Shown one piece after another: positions 24,491 to 33,914 of a stretch of DNA of 64,000 nucleotides; the first letter of the stretch is position 1, and every line of letters begins with the position of its first letter. Location of the stretch: contig JAUZRN010000009.1 in assembly GCA_030950375.1 (NCBI GenBank), forward strand, positions 1 to 64,000, written 5' to 3'. A program made the translations under genes and the position numbers. A model generated the notes under the pieces. The model did no database searches, was not told the origin of the DNA, and saw only the letters and a program-made list of their open reading frames with translations. Origin of the DNA: Rhodothermus sp. GTDB lineage: Bacteria > Bacteroidota > Rhodothermia > Rhodothermales > Rhodothermaceae.

Positions 24491-26653
24491 ATGCCGTGCA
24501 AGCGAACAGTCGGGCTGGCGGGCTGTGGGCTTATCTATGGGGGGCTGGGGCTGGTACTCTGGCCAGTACCGCTGATAGGGTTGCTCCATGTGGAGTCGGC
24601 GGCGCTGGTAGCACTGGTGGCGTTTTTTGTGGCGGGCGGGTGGACCTGGCAGTTTCTGCACCAGGGGGGACGGCTGTCCGATGCCCTGCGCCGTCAGCTC
24701 TTATTGCTGCTGATCCCATGGGGTCTGCTTACGCTGACGATGCTCTGGCGGCCCAATTGCGACTATGGGCGAGGTGTGGTGTTTTTTCTGCTGTTTCCTC
24801 CGGTGAGTGTCGTGCTGGCCGTTGCGCTGGCCGATGCGTTGCATAGTATGGAAGTGCGGCATGGTCGTCGCTGGCTGGCGGGTATCGGATTGGGATTGTG
24901 CGTGTTTCCAGTAGCCTACGATCTGCTGCTGTATCCACAGCTTTATACGTACAACCACGTCTTTGGAGGGGTGCTCGGGCCGCTCTATGATGAAGCGCTG
25001 GTGTTGCGGCCAGGGTTGTTGAGCTTTCGAGCGCTAACGTTGCTCTGGGCCTACTGGCTGGTACTGGTAGCCCGCTTTCATCGGACGCCGCGCCTGTTGC
25101 AGGACAGGTGGTGGCCGGCCTTGGGTGGCGTCACGCTGCTGCTGGGCGCTTTTTACCTGTTGGCTGTGCCGTTGGGGTTTAACACGTCCACGGCAACCCT
25201 GATGCATGCGTTGCCCGGCCAGGTGACGCGGGGAGCGGTAACACTGCATTACGATCCCCGCTGGATTACCCGAGAAGAGGCGATGATGCGGGCCTATCGG
25301 GCTGCCTACGATTATGATCGGATGGCCCGGCGGCTGGGCATTGTGCATCCGGAACCGGTGCATGTGTTCCTGTTTTCCGATCCGGTTCGGCGGGCACAGC
25401 TAACCGGTGCACGCTATACGAGCGTAGCGCTGGTATGGCAGCGTCCACCACAGATTCATCTGTTGCAGGATCGTTTCGATCAAAGCGTGGCGCACGAGCT
25501 GGCGCACGTGCTGGTACGTGGCTGGGGCCTGCCAGGGTTGGGCTTTTCACCATGGATCGGGCTGGTTGAAGGGTTGGCCGTGGCACTGGAGCCGCCAGAT
25601 GGACGTCCGACGCCCCATGAACAGGCAGCTGTGGCGGCCACGCTGATCCAGCAACGCGGTACATCGCTTCGTGAGCAGGTGGCAGCGCTGCTCAGCCCCT
25701 GGGGGTTCTGGACCAGTCGCAGTGCCGTAGCCTACACACTGACCGGTTCATTTGTGCGCTACCTGCTTGATCGTTTCGGACCGACGCCACTTCGTCGGGT
25801 ATACGGCGGTGGGTCATTTCCGGCAGCTTACGGCTACACGCTCGACAGCCTGCTGAGCGCCTGGGAGCAATCACTGACGCGGCTGCCAATCATTGATCGT
25901 AGTACGCAAGCTTTTGTGATGCAACGATTTCGTAGGCCGTCGCTCTTTGAACGGCGTTGTCCCCATTACGTACCCCCCTACGCGCGCTCTTACGAGGCAG
26001 CGCTGCGGGCACTCAGAGCAGGGGACACACTGCGGGCTGAATCGTTGCTGGACCTGGCGCTGCGTCGAAAGCCTGACTACCTGCCAGCGCTGGAACGCTG
26101 GGCGTATCTTCGCCTGCTACAAGGCGATGCCGGAGCTGTGCGAGCACGGCTAATCGATGCCGATACGCTGGCACTACGCGTTCGGTTGCGCCTGGCCGAT
26201 GCGCTGGCGCTCACCGGTGCACCCAATGCAGCCCGGAACCTGTACCGGCAGCTTTATCGTGAGTGGCCGGCTTATGATCTGAGCGGTCGCGGTGCGATCG
26301 CCTTGCGCTACGTCATGGCTGAACAGCCGGACTCACTGTTTTGGGTACTGCGTCAGCTTGAAAAAACACAGGGGCGCTGCAAAATCGCACCTGTCGCTGT
26401 ATCTTGGGCGCAGGCGCTGCCACTGGGTTGGAACAAGGTGCTGCGCTGGACGGCGCTATGGTGGATGCTTGAATGTGGGGAGGATTCATTTGAGCAGGCT
26501 GTTACCCGCGGGTACGCGCTGGCTACCGCCTTACGTCAGGTTGGCGCTTTCAACCCGGCCGCCTGTGTGCAGGAGACGATTTTATGGCAGCAATGGTTGC
26601 ATTACGTATTCCCCGTGCGTCGCTCGGTCTGCTGTGCCTACTGTGCCTGGTAA
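24491..26653 (+). CDS. Membrane-bound zinc metallopeptidase-like protein with C-terminal helical repeats
   Basis: 720 residues. Residues ~8-235 contain about six or seven membrane segments. A soluble domain follows, with QSVAHELAHVLVRGW: HELAH at residues 335-339 is a zinc-peptidase HExxH motif, and the downstream WIGLVEGLAVALEP supplies a plausible glutamate ligand (gluzincin-like). Residues ~510-690 (AALRALRAGDTLRAESLLDLALRRKPDYLPALERW ...) look like TPR-type repeats. I know no named family with this exact architecture. The last 70 nt overlap the T9SS Plug gene, so the two are translationally linked, and a role in envelope or T9SS quality control is a reasonable guess only. Confidence 0.75.
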   Translation: MPCKRTVGLAGCGLIYGGLGLVLWPVPLIGLLHVESAALVALVAFFVAGGWTWQFLHQGGRLSDALRRQLLLLLIPWGLLTLTMLWRPNCDYGRGVVFFLLFPPVSVVLAVALADALHSMEVRHGRRWLAGIGLGLCVFPVAYDLLLYPQLYTYNHVFGGVLGPLYDEALVLRPGLLSFRALTLLWAYWLVLVARFHRTPRLLQDRWWPALGGVTLLLGAFYLLAVPLGFNTSTATLMHALPGQVTRGAVTLHYDPRWITREEAMMRAYRAAYDYDRMARRLGIVHPEPVHVFLFSDPVRRAQLTGARYTSVALVWQRPPQIHLLQDRFDQSVAHELAHVLVRGWGLPGLGFSPWIGLVEGLAVALEPPDGRPTPHEQAAVAATLIQQRGTSLREQVAALLSPWGFWTSRSAVAYTLTGSFVRYLLDRFGPTPLRRVYGGGSFPAAYGYTLDSLLSAWEQSLTRLPIIDRSTQAFVMQRFRRPSLFERRCPHYVPPYARSYEAALRALRAGDTLRAESLLDLALRRKPDYLPALERWAYLRLLQGDAGAVRARLIDADTLALRVRLRLADALALTGAPNAARNLYRQLYREWPAYDLSGRGAIALRYVMAEQPDSLFWVLRQLEKTQGRCKIAPVAVSWAQALPLGWNKVLRWTALWWMLECGEDSFEQAVTRGYALATALRQVGAFNPAACVQETILWQQWLHYVFPVRRSVCCAYCAW

Positions 26654-27903
26654 TGGCCTGTGCAGGTGTTCGGGAAAGTAGGCAACGTACAGCGGGTTCG
26701 CCAGGGCAGCGTCCGACGCTCGCTGTCTCGATAGTGGGTCCGCGTCTGCAACCTGATGCCGGGGAGGTCGGGCTGGTTCAGCTCTACCGGGGAGACGACG
26801 AACGGCAATGGCCGATTCTGCTGCTGAATGGCCGTGATGTGCTTACCTTACGTTTCGATCTGCTGACCGATCGGGGGCGTCCGCTCTCGGTGTATTTTTA
26901 CCATGCCGATCACACGTGGCGTCGCGATTTGAGTCCGATCGAGTATCTGGAGGCTTTTGCGCGGGACGATCTTATCGACTATATGCCTTCGGAGCGCACG
27001 GCGGTTGCATATCAGCACTACATCTATCGTTTCCCGAACGAAAGCATTCGCTTTCGGCTGAGTGGCAACTACATTCTGCGCGTTACCGAGCAGGGACAGG
27101 AAGCAGCTGTACTGTTTGAGCGGGCATTTTTCGTGGTAGAAGGACAGACCCGTGTTGAAGTAATCCTGGAGGATTTTCCGGGAGCCCGAGCGTTTCCATC
27201 GGTGCGCCCATTGGCCCGCTTTCGGCCGCCTGTAGAGATGAGAGGGGCTGTGTTTGACTATGTGGTCTGTTTTGTGCGCAACGGTACTTTTGAAGCCATG
27301 CGATGCACCCGACGGGTACTGTTAGACGAACAACCTGTGCTACGTTTCTTACTGGAGGAGCCGTTTCCACCGGAGCCAGCCGATTATTTTCTGGATCTTG
27401 GGGGGCTGCAGCCCGGAGGACCAATTGAGCGGGTGGATCGTTCGGTAGGGCCACCAGAAGTCTGGCTGGCGCCTGACTATGTACGCTTTGGTGGGAGCGA
27501 TACCGATCCGCTGCTGCTGGGCCAGTCGGTGGTTGGGCCGGTCGTGCGCGATGCGCCGGGAGATCCGCATCGGACGGCGGAGTATGTGCGTGTGCACTTC
27601 GGACTGGAGCCAGAGCGTCCCTGGCGGCGTCCTCTGTGGTTGACAGGGAGTTTTGCTGGATGGATGCTTCGGCCTTCGTACCGCCTGCGATGGAATTCGG
27701 ATCGACGTCGGTATGAAGGGGAAGCCCTGATCAAACAGGGCTGGCATACCTATCGATACGTGTTGAACGGGGCGCAGCCGGTGCGGGCCAACGCCAGCGC
27801 GCTCCCTCGGACTGAAAACATCTATACGGCCTTCGTCTATTATCGGGATGCGGGTCGGGGAAGTGATCGGTTACTGGGCGTCGGACATCAGACCGGGCGG
27901 TAG
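26584..27903 (+). CDS. Type IX secretion system Plug-type lipoprotein (DUF5103)
   Basis: 439 residues from the ATG at 26584 (AGGAG about 8 nt upstream), preferred over ATG 26653 because only the longer form has a lipoprotein signal (LGLLCLLCLVMAC, Cys 26). The mature protein shows the DUF5103 pattern: VGLVQLYRGDDERQWPILLLNGRDVLTLRFDLL, SVYFYHADHTWRRDLSPIEYL, NESIRFRLSGNYILRV, and YVRVHFGLEP, ending with an Ig-like domain with GWHTYRYVLNG. In Flavobacterium the family member blocks the lateral opening of the SprA translocon. It starts inside the previous gene. Two T9SS cargo genes lie elsewhere in the window. Confidence 0.85.
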   Translation: MAAMVALRIPRASLGLLCLLCLVMACAGVRESRQRTAGSPGQRPTLAVSIVGPRLQPDAGEVGLVQLYRGDDERQWPILLLNGRDVLTLRFDLLTDRGRPLSVYFYHADHTWRRDLSPIEYLEAFARDDLIDYMPSERTAVAYQHYIYRFPNESIRFRLSGNYILRVTEQGQEAAVLFERAFFVVEGQTRVEVILEDFPGARAFPSVRPLARFRPPVEMRGAVFDYVVCFVRNGTFEAMRCTRRVLLDEQPVLRFLLEEPFPPEPADYFLDLGGLQPGGPIERVDRSVGPPEVWLAPDYVRFGGSDTDPLLLGQSVVGPVVRDAPGDPHRTAEYVRVHFGLEPERPWRRPLWLTGSFAGWMLRPSYRLRWNSDRRRYEGEALIKQGWHTYRYVLNGAQPVRANASALPRTENIYTAFVYYRDAGRGSDRLLGVGHQTGR

Positions 27904-28026
27904 GCCGGCCTGTACATGTGGCAGTCTGTTATCTATAGCGGAGCGGCTTGAATACGCCCCAATGGAAGGATTCGGCAGCAGGAAACCCTCCTGCACGGTG
28001 GGGATGGCTGCCTGCAAACTGATTGT

Positions 28027-28773
28027 TTACAGGTCGTAGCGACCTAACTCTTCACCAAGCTCGGTGGCCGCAAAGTGATGGCGGGCGGTTTCAAGGTCGG
28101 CATTGGTCAGGCCCGGGGGCAGATGGACCAACAGTAGCCGACGAGCACCGGCCCGGGATGCCTGGCGGGCGGCGTCTTCGGGGGAGGTGTGGCCCGGGCT
28201 TGCGCCGGTGGCTTCGTGGATCAGGATGTCGGCGTTGCGGCCCAGTTCGACCACAGCCTCGGTGGGCTCTGTATCGCAGGAGTAGGCAATCACGCGGCCT
28301 GTGGGTCGGTGTTCCAGGCGTAGTCCCACCGTAGGGACCGGATGGATGACAGGCCAGGCCCGAATGCGCCACCGGTCGTTTTCCAGAACCAGGGCGCCCG
28401 GTTCGTACGGTACTTCGTGCCAGTCGCGCGCCGGCAGGCCCTGCCAGGTTGTGGTATTGTATGTGTCAAAGCAGCGCCGTGCCTGGTTGATTGCCGCCTG
28501 GATGCCATAGATGGGAATAGGATCGCGACGTCCCAGCAACCAGATCCGCTCCATGAACAACGGAAAGCCGCTGGTGTGGTCCGGATGTTCATGCGTCAGA
28601 ATCAGTGCCGTCAGTTGTACTGGATCCAGGCCAGCGGCCAGCAGTCGCTGAACGACATCGCCACCACAATCGATTACGATCAGGGAGGCTTCATCGGCAA
28701 CCGCTAACATGGTGGTAGTGCGATGCGGGTCACTTACGGCCGCGCCGGTTCCCAGGAGGTAAAGCGAGGGCAT
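28027..28773 (-). CDS. MBL-fold metallo-hydrolase, RNase Z-like
   Basis: 248 residues. LYLLGTGAAVSDPHRTTTML opens the fold; LILTHEHPDHTSGF gives the HxHxDH dinuclear metal site; VIHPVPTVGLRLEH, IAYSCDTEPTEAV and the C-terminal LLLVHLPPG supply the remaining histidine and aspartate ligands. The order resembles RNase Z and related hydrolases, but the exosite of true RNase Z is not evident. The substrate is unknown. A 124-nt gap separates it from the convergent T9SS Plug gene. Confidence 0.88.
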   Translation of the reverse strand: MPSLYLLGTGAAVSDPHRTTTMLAVADEASLIVIDCGGDVVQRLLAAGLDPVQLTALILTHEHPDHTSGFPLFMERIWLLGRRDPIPIYGIQAAINQARRCFDTYNTTTWQGLPARDWHEVPYEPGALVLENDRWRIRAWPVIHPVPTVGLRLEHRPTGRVIAYSCDTEPTEAVVELGRNADILIHEATGASPGHTSPEDAARQASRAGARRLLLVHLPPGLTNADLETARHHFAATELGEELGRYDL

Positions 28774-28871
28774 GGCATCTGCTTGACCGATTGGTTCGCT
28801 ACAGACCGGTCATTCGCAATTTAGTGCAAAACCTCTTGTTTGCCCAGGTGGACATCAACTTTTCACGCGTC

Positions 28872-29876
28872 TTATCGGGTACGTGTGACCGTATAGTCCA
28901 CCAGATTGAGAAGCGCGTCCCGGGCATCGCCCGGTGGGTAGCGTTTCAGGATATTTCGGGCTTCGCTGGCCAGCGCTTCCATACGCTCGCGGGCGTAGGC
29001 CATGCCGCCATAGGCTTCGGCGAAGTCGGCGACGGTCTGAATGTCCTTGCGGCTTTTTTTCTTCTTACGGACAATGCGAAGCACACGGCGGCGTTCGGCA
29101 CCCGGCGCCATCTGGAGGGCATAGATAAGCGGGAGGGTTAGCTTTTTCTCTTTCAGGTCGATCCCTATTGGTTTGCCAGCCTCTTCGCCATAGTCAAACA
29201 GGTCGTCGCGGATCTGGAAGGCCAGCCCGAGCTTTTCCCCCATCTGATACATTTCTTCAATGATCCGTGGATCGTCGGTAGCGCTGAGGGCGCCGCACTT
29301 GGTGCAGGCGGCGATGAGCGAGGCGGTTTTGTCGGAAATGATGCGAAAGTAGGTCGCCTCGTCAATATCCAGGTGGCGCGACTTTTCAATTTGCAGCAGT
29401 TCGCCTTCGCTCATGCGGCGTACGGCGTCCGATAGCGCATGGAGCGCGTGATAGTCCCGATGTTCCAGGGCAAGCAGGAGCCCGCGGCTGAGGAGAAAGT
29501 CGCCAAAGAGTACGGCCACTTTATTTTTCCAGATGGCATTGATGGAAAACATACCGCGGCGTTGCTCGGCGCCGTCCACCACGTCGTCGTGTACCAGGGT
29601 AGCGGAATGAAGCAATTCCACCAGGGCGGCGGCACGGTAGGTAGCTTCTGTAATGCCGCCACATAGCTTGGCCGTCAGCAGGACCAGCAGTGGACGGATC
29701 CGCTTGCCTTTCTGGCGGAGCAGATAGCGGGCGACGTGGTCCAGCAGCGGCACCGAGGTGCGCATGGCATCGCGGAAATAGCGCTGGAAATGCTTTAGCT
29801 CGTCCGCAACTGGCCGCTGGATGTCTTTCAGCGAAATGGTGCGGGGTTGTGCCGGGGAGGTAGCAGGCGTGGGCAT
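28872..29876 (-). CDS. Long-chain polyprenyl diphosphate synthase
   Basis: 334 residues from the ATG at 29876. The two aspartate-rich motifs are LVHDDVVDGAEQRRG and FQIRDDLFDYGEEAGK, with GKRIRPLLVLLTAKLCGG and GEKLGLAFQ. Family members condense isopentenyl units to all-trans octaprenyl or similar diphosphates, probably for the menaquinone side chain. The longer frame to 29975 lacks support and overlaps the promoter region of the divergent transporter. Chain length cannot be read reliably from the sequence. Confidence 0.93.
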   Translation of the reverse strand: MPTPATSPAQPRTISLKDIQRPVADELKHFQRYFRDAMRTSVPLLDHVARYLLRQKGKRIRPLLVLLTAKLCGGITEATYRAAALVELLHSATLVHDDVVDGAEQRRGMFSINAIWKNKVAVLFGDFLLSRGLLLALEHRDYHALHALSDAVRRMSEGELLQIEKSRHLDIDEATYFRIISDKTASLIAACTKCGALSATDDPRIIEEMYQMGEKLGLAFQIRDDLFDYGEEAGKPIGIDLKEKKLTLPLIYALQMAPGAERRRVLRIVRKKKKSRKDIQTVADFAEAYGGMAYARERMEALASEARNILKRYPPGDARDALLNLVDYTVTRTR

Positions 29877-30032
29877 CCCTGTGATGATTCCTGGTGACAC
29901 ATCTTTTCGCTGAAACGACAACGGTCGGTAGAAGTTTGGCCGTTGTGGCTCAGAAAGTGTTGTCAGCACTCGCACCTTCTCTTGAAAGCCCGTATTTTTG
30001 TGCGCGAACGTTCACCGAAGTTGTGTTCGGCA

Positions 30033-31541
30033 ATGCAGGAAACACGACAGCATTTCTCGTCGCGGCTGGGATTGCTGCTGAGCGTGCTGGGTATTGCGGT
30101 GGGAACAGGAAATATCTGGCGTTTTCCCCGGATTGCCGCGCAGAATGGGGGGGATACAGGGGCAGGCGCGTTTTTGCTGGTATGGATCGTGTTTCTATTC
30201 CTGTGGAGCATTCCACTCATTGTCGCGGAGTATGCGCTGGGTCAGAAGGGGCGTATGGGGGTGATCGGGACGTTTGCGCGAGTAGGCGGGCGTTCGATGG
30301 CCTGGCTGGGGGCGTTTGTGGCGCTGGTCTCAACGGCGATCATGTTTTACTATGCGGTAGTGACGGGATGGTGCCTGTACTATGCCATCAGGCTGCTGGT
30401 ACAGCCACTACCGACCTCAACCGAAGTCGCACAGCAATTCTGGGACGGATTCCAGGCAAGTCTCTGGCCCGTGGTATTTCAGGCGGTGGCGCTTGGGCTG
30501 GCCATTGCAGTGATCTGGACAGGGGTGCGCGCCATTGAGCGGGCCAACCGGGTGCTGATTCCAGCGCTACTGGTGATTCTGCTGGTGGCACTGGGACGGG
30601 CCCTGACGCTGGAGGGTGCGCTGGAAGGCGTGCGGTATCTGTTTACGCCTCAGTGGAGCGATCTGGCGCGGCCCCGGCTATGGCTGGAGGCGCTCACGCA
30701 GAATGCCTGGGATACAGGGGCCGGATGGGGGTTAATTCTGACCTACGCTGCCTACATGCGGCAAGAGCACGGGGTGGTGAAGAATGCCTTCCTGACGGGT
30801 ATCGGTAACAACACCGTATCACTACTGGCTGCGTTAACGATTTTCGGGACGGTGTTTGCCGTGCTGGGGGCAGAGCTGTCACGGGCCGAGGTGCTGGAGG
30901 TGATGCGCACAAGCGGGCCAGCCTCGACGGGACTGACCTTCATCTGGTTGCCACAGCTGTTTGCTCGACTCCCGATGGGACATGTGCTGGCCGTGTTGTT
31001 TTTCATAGGGTTGACGTTTGCTGCCTTCAGCTCACTGATTGCCATGGTGGAGCTGGCCACGCGCGTGCTGATGGATCTGGGCGTGCGACGTCCACGGGCG
31101 TTGGTAGGCGTGGGTGTGGTGGCCTGGCTGCTGGGGATACCCTCTGCATTGAATCTAACCGTGTTCGGTAACCAGGATTTTGTCTGGGGTGTGGCGCTGA
31201 TGCTGTCGGGCGCCTTTGTGGCGCTGGCTGTGGTACGCTACGGACCCGCACGGTTGCGGCAGGAGACGATAGCGATCAATGTGTGGGACTGGCAGTTGGG
31301 GCGAGGCTGGGATGTGCTGATGCGGTGGGTAGTGCCCCTGGAGGCGATGGTGCTTCTGGGCTGGTGGCTCTACCAGGCAGGTGTGGTGTATGCGCCGGAG
31401 CGCTGGTATGATCCCCTGGTGCCCTATTCGGTGATGACCTGCCTGGTGCAGTGGGGGGTAGTGCTGGGCGCCTGCTACCTGATGAACAACTGGCTGGTGC
31501 GTCGTATGGCGTTGCCAATAGCGATACAGACCAGAGGGTAA
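30033..31541 (+). CDS. Sodium-dependent transporter of the SLC6/NSS family
   Basis: 502 residues from the ATG at 30033. The first membrane segment carries the family signature SVLGIAVGTGNIWRFPRIAAQNGG, followed by AGAFLLVWIVFLFLWSIPLIVAEYALGQ; about 12 membrane segments can be traced. LeuT-type relatives import amino acids or other amines with Na+. GWGLILTYAAYM and FIGLTFAAFSSL mark TM6-TM8. The M14 peptidase starts 3 nt after its stop, which suggests a coupled peptide-degradation and amino-acid-uptake unit. Confidence 0.93.
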   Translation: MQETRQHFSSRLGLLLSVLGIAVGTGNIWRFPRIAAQNGGDTGAGAFLLVWIVFLFLWSIPLIVAEYALGQKGRMGVIGTFARVGGRSMAWLGAFVALVSTAIMFYYAVVTGWCLYYAIRLLVQPLPTSTEVAQQFWDGFQASLWPVVFQAVALGLAIAVIWTGVRAIERANRVLIPALLVILLVALGRALTLEGALEGVRYLFTPQWSDLARPRLWLEALTQNAWDTGAGWGLILTYAAYMRQEHGVVKNAFLTGIGNNTVSLLAALTIFGTVFAVLGAELSRAEVLEVMRTSGPASTGLTFIWLPQLFARLPMGHVLAVLFFIGLTFAAFSSLIAMVELATRVLMDLGVRRPRALVGVGVVAWLLGIPSALNLTVFGNQDFVWGVALMLSGAFVALAVVRYGPARLRQETIAINVWDWQLGRGWDVLMRWVVPLEAMVLLGWWLYQAGVVYAPERWYDPLVPYSVMTCLVQWGVVLGACYLMNNWLVRRMALPIAIQTRG

Positions 31542-31544
31542 ACC

Positions 31545-33125
31545 ATGCGTTATGCCGGATTACTCTTAGCGTTTATGCTGGCCCGTATGGCCTTTGGGCA
31601 GGGAGTAGACCTGGCTTTTTTGCAGACGCGGGCTGAAGCAACCGGGTTTACCGAGACGACCCGCTACGACGAAGTAATGGCCTTTCTGGAAGTGCTGGAG
31701 GCCAGCTCCCACCGGATACAGGTAACGCGTTTCGGGTATACCACGGAAGGGCGCGCATTGCCCCTGGTAATTTACGGGAATGTAGTGAACACAACGGCGG
31801 ATGGCGTGCGGGCTGCTGTGGCCCCGCTGCGCGTGCTGATTCTGGCCAACATTCACGGAGGAGAAGTCGCCGGTAAAGAAGCCACGCTGATGTTGCTGCG
31901 GGCGCTGGCCGCTGGTGTGCATGCTGCATGGGCCGATTCGCTTGTGTTGTTGGTAGTGCCGATATACAATGCCGATGGCAATGAGCGGATCAGTCTGTAC
32001 CATCGGCCTCTGCAGAATGGGCCCGTCGGTGGGGTGGGCCAGCGCTCCAATGCACAGGGGTATGACCTGAATCGAGATTTTATGAAGGTCGATGCGCCCG
32101 AAACACGCGCACTACTTCGAGTAATGCGTAACTATGATCCACACGTTTTTATTGACCTGCATACGACCAATGGAACCTACCATGCCTACCCGCTCACCTA
32201 TGCTCCTTCACTTCATCCGTCGACTCCTGAGCCCCTGGTGAATTACCTGCGCCAGGTGTGGCTCCCGGCCGTTAACGATACGATCTGGACAAAGTATCGG
32301 TGGAAGCTGTTCTACTACGGCAATCTACCCGGACCGGATAGTGATCGGCCCGCGGGCTGGTATACTTTCGATCATCGGCCCCGCTTCGGAACGAACTACG
32401 TTGGTCTGCGGGGCATGATGGGATTGCTCGGCGAAGCCTATGCCTATGCTACGTTTGAGGAACGCATCGAGGCGACCTATGCCTTTCTGGAGGCGGTGCT
32501 CTCGTTTGCCGCTGCCCATGCCCGAGAAATTCGGAGACTGGTCGATCAGGTACGTCAGCTATCGCCTGTGGGCCAGCCTGTAGTGTTGCGTGCGCGCATG
32601 ACGCAGGCTCCTCAACCCGTGCTGGTGCTACTGGGAGCCGTCGATTCGTTGCGGCATCCTTACACCGGGCAGCTCATGCTGCGTCGCCGGCAAGAAGTGT
32701 TTCCCGAGATGCTGCCCCTGTACGATCGTTTCGTGCCCGCCGAGACGATCGCCATACCTCAGGGATATCTGGTGCCCGCCGAACTCGACCGCGTACGCGA
32801 TCTGCTGGACGTCCATGGCATCCCTTGCATGCTTGTGGAGGCCGGGCGCACGCTGGAAGTCGAACGCTTCCGCATCGATTCGGTAGCCGTCGCCGCACAA
32901 CCCTATCAGGGACACAGAGGACAGGAGGTCTATGGAGCCTATGAACGGCAGATGCTGACGACCACGGCGGGCAGCTGTCTGGTAACTATCGAAGGACGCA
33001 CTGGTCGCATAGCTGCGTTGCTGCTGGAACCACGCTCCGATGACGGTGTGGTGGCCTGGGGCCTGCTGAAAGATCGCCTGATGCCCGGACGCTACTATCC
33101 CATCGTCCGCGTACCCGTTCCGTGA
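31545..33125 (+). CDS. Secreted M14-family zinc carboxypeptidase
   Basis: 526 residues with signal peptide (LLLAFMLARMAFGQ). The M14 zinc site is visible as ILANIHGGEVAGKEA (HxxE) and VFIDLHTTNGT (second His), with YDLNRDFMK and the catalytic-Glu candidate LLGEAYAYATFEER. A C-terminal ~150-residue region (VVLRARMTQAPQPVLVLL ...) is of unclear function. The likely role is extracytoplasmic removal of C-terminal residues from peptides. It lies directly behind the SLC6-type transporter. Confidence 0.9.
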   Translation: MRYAGLLLAFMLARMAFGQGVDLAFLQTRAEATGFTETTRYDEVMAFLEVLEASSHRIQVTRFGYTTEGRALPLVIYGNVVNTTADGVRAAVAPLRVLILANIHGGEVAGKEATLMLLRALAAGVHAAWADSLVLLVVPIYNADGNERISLYHRPLQNGPVGGVGQRSNAQGYDLNRDFMKVDAPETRALLRVMRNYDPHVFIDLHTTNGTYHAYPLTYAPSLHPSTPEPLVNYLRQVWLPAVNDTIWTKYRWKLFYYGNLPGPDSDRPAGWYTFDHRPRFGTNYVGLRGMMGLLGEAYAYATFEERIEATYAFLEAVLSFAAAHAREIRRLVDQVRQLSPVGQPVVLRARMTQAPQPVLVLLGAVDSLRHPYTGQLMLRRRQEVFPEMLPLYDRFVPAETIAIPQGYLVPAELDRVRDLLDVHGIPCMLVEAGRTLEVERFRIDSVAVAAQPYQGHRGQEVYGAYERQMLTTTAGSCLVTIEGRTGRIAALLLEPRSDDGVVAWGLLKDRLMPGRYYPIVRVPVP

Positions 33126-33329
33126 GAACCCCCATGGGTTGCTTGCTGTACCAGCAGGTAATGAGACCAGCATAAACAAGGGTTGTGCATTCGTTGCGCG
33201 TATCTGACGCGGGCCATGAAACGACTGTCAGCCGTTCAACTTAACGCGGGCTCATACATACACGGGCCAGAAGTTTGCGGTGCGATCCATGCGATAATCA
33301 ACCCATCGAGCCGTCTGCTTATTAGACCG

Positions 33330-33914
33330 ATGAGACGTGTTGTCGCTATTGTTTTAGGGGGGCTGCTGACAGTGACCGCCTGGGCTCAATTGCCGCTGGC
33401 CGACCGACCGATGCCTTCGGTTGACGGACAACAGGTAACCCTGGCCCAGCTTCGTGGGTCGCGCGGGCTGGTCATCGTCTTCTGGAGCAATCGTTGCCCC
33501 TGGGCTGATCGTTATGAGGCCCGAGTGAAAAAACTGGCGGAAATGTACAAAGTCCGGGGCGTAGCGTTTGTGCTGGTGAATGCCAACGATCCAAAAGCTT
33601 TTCCGCAGGAGTCACTGGAAGCCAGTCGGCGACAGGCGCAGCGCAGAGGATACACGATACCTTATCTTCAGGATAGAGGAGCAGCTCTGGCGCGGGCCCT
33701 GGGCGCTTCACGTACGCCGGAGGTGTTTGTGTTTGATGCGCACAATCGGCTCATCTATCGGGGAGCGATCGACGACAGTCCAGGCGATGCCACCAATGCG
33801 CAGCGAACCTATCTACAGATCGCGCTGGAAGCCCTGCTACAGGGCAAAGCACCGCCAACAACCGAAACAGGTGCCTTCGGCTGCCTGATTCGATTCCCGC
33901 AGGATAGGCCGTGA
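33330..33914 (+). CDS. Secreted thioredoxin-fold redoxin, single-cysteine active site
   Basis: 194 residues from the ATG at 33330, which begins a signal peptide (VVAIVLGGLLTVTAWAQ). The AhpC/TSA-type fold shows MPSVDGQQVTLAQLRGSRGLVIVFWSNRCPWADRY: the active site has one Cys (CPWA) instead of CxxC. A second Cys near the C-terminus (TGAFGCLIRF) is a feature of this exported redoxin subfamily and may form the disulfide. SRTPEVFVFD supplies the cis-Pro. It is in the periplasm by prediction. The acyl-CoA reductase gene overlaps its stop. Confidence 0.85.
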   Translation: MRRVVAIVLGGLLTVTAWAQLPLADRPMPSVDGQQVTLAQLRGSRGLVIVFWSNRCPWADRYEARVKKLAEMYKVRGVAFVLVNANDPKAFPQESLEASRRQAQRRGYTIPYLQDRGAALARALGASRTPEVFVFDAHNRLIYRGAIDDSPGDATNAQRTYLQIALEALLQGKAPPTTETGAFGCLIRFPQDRP

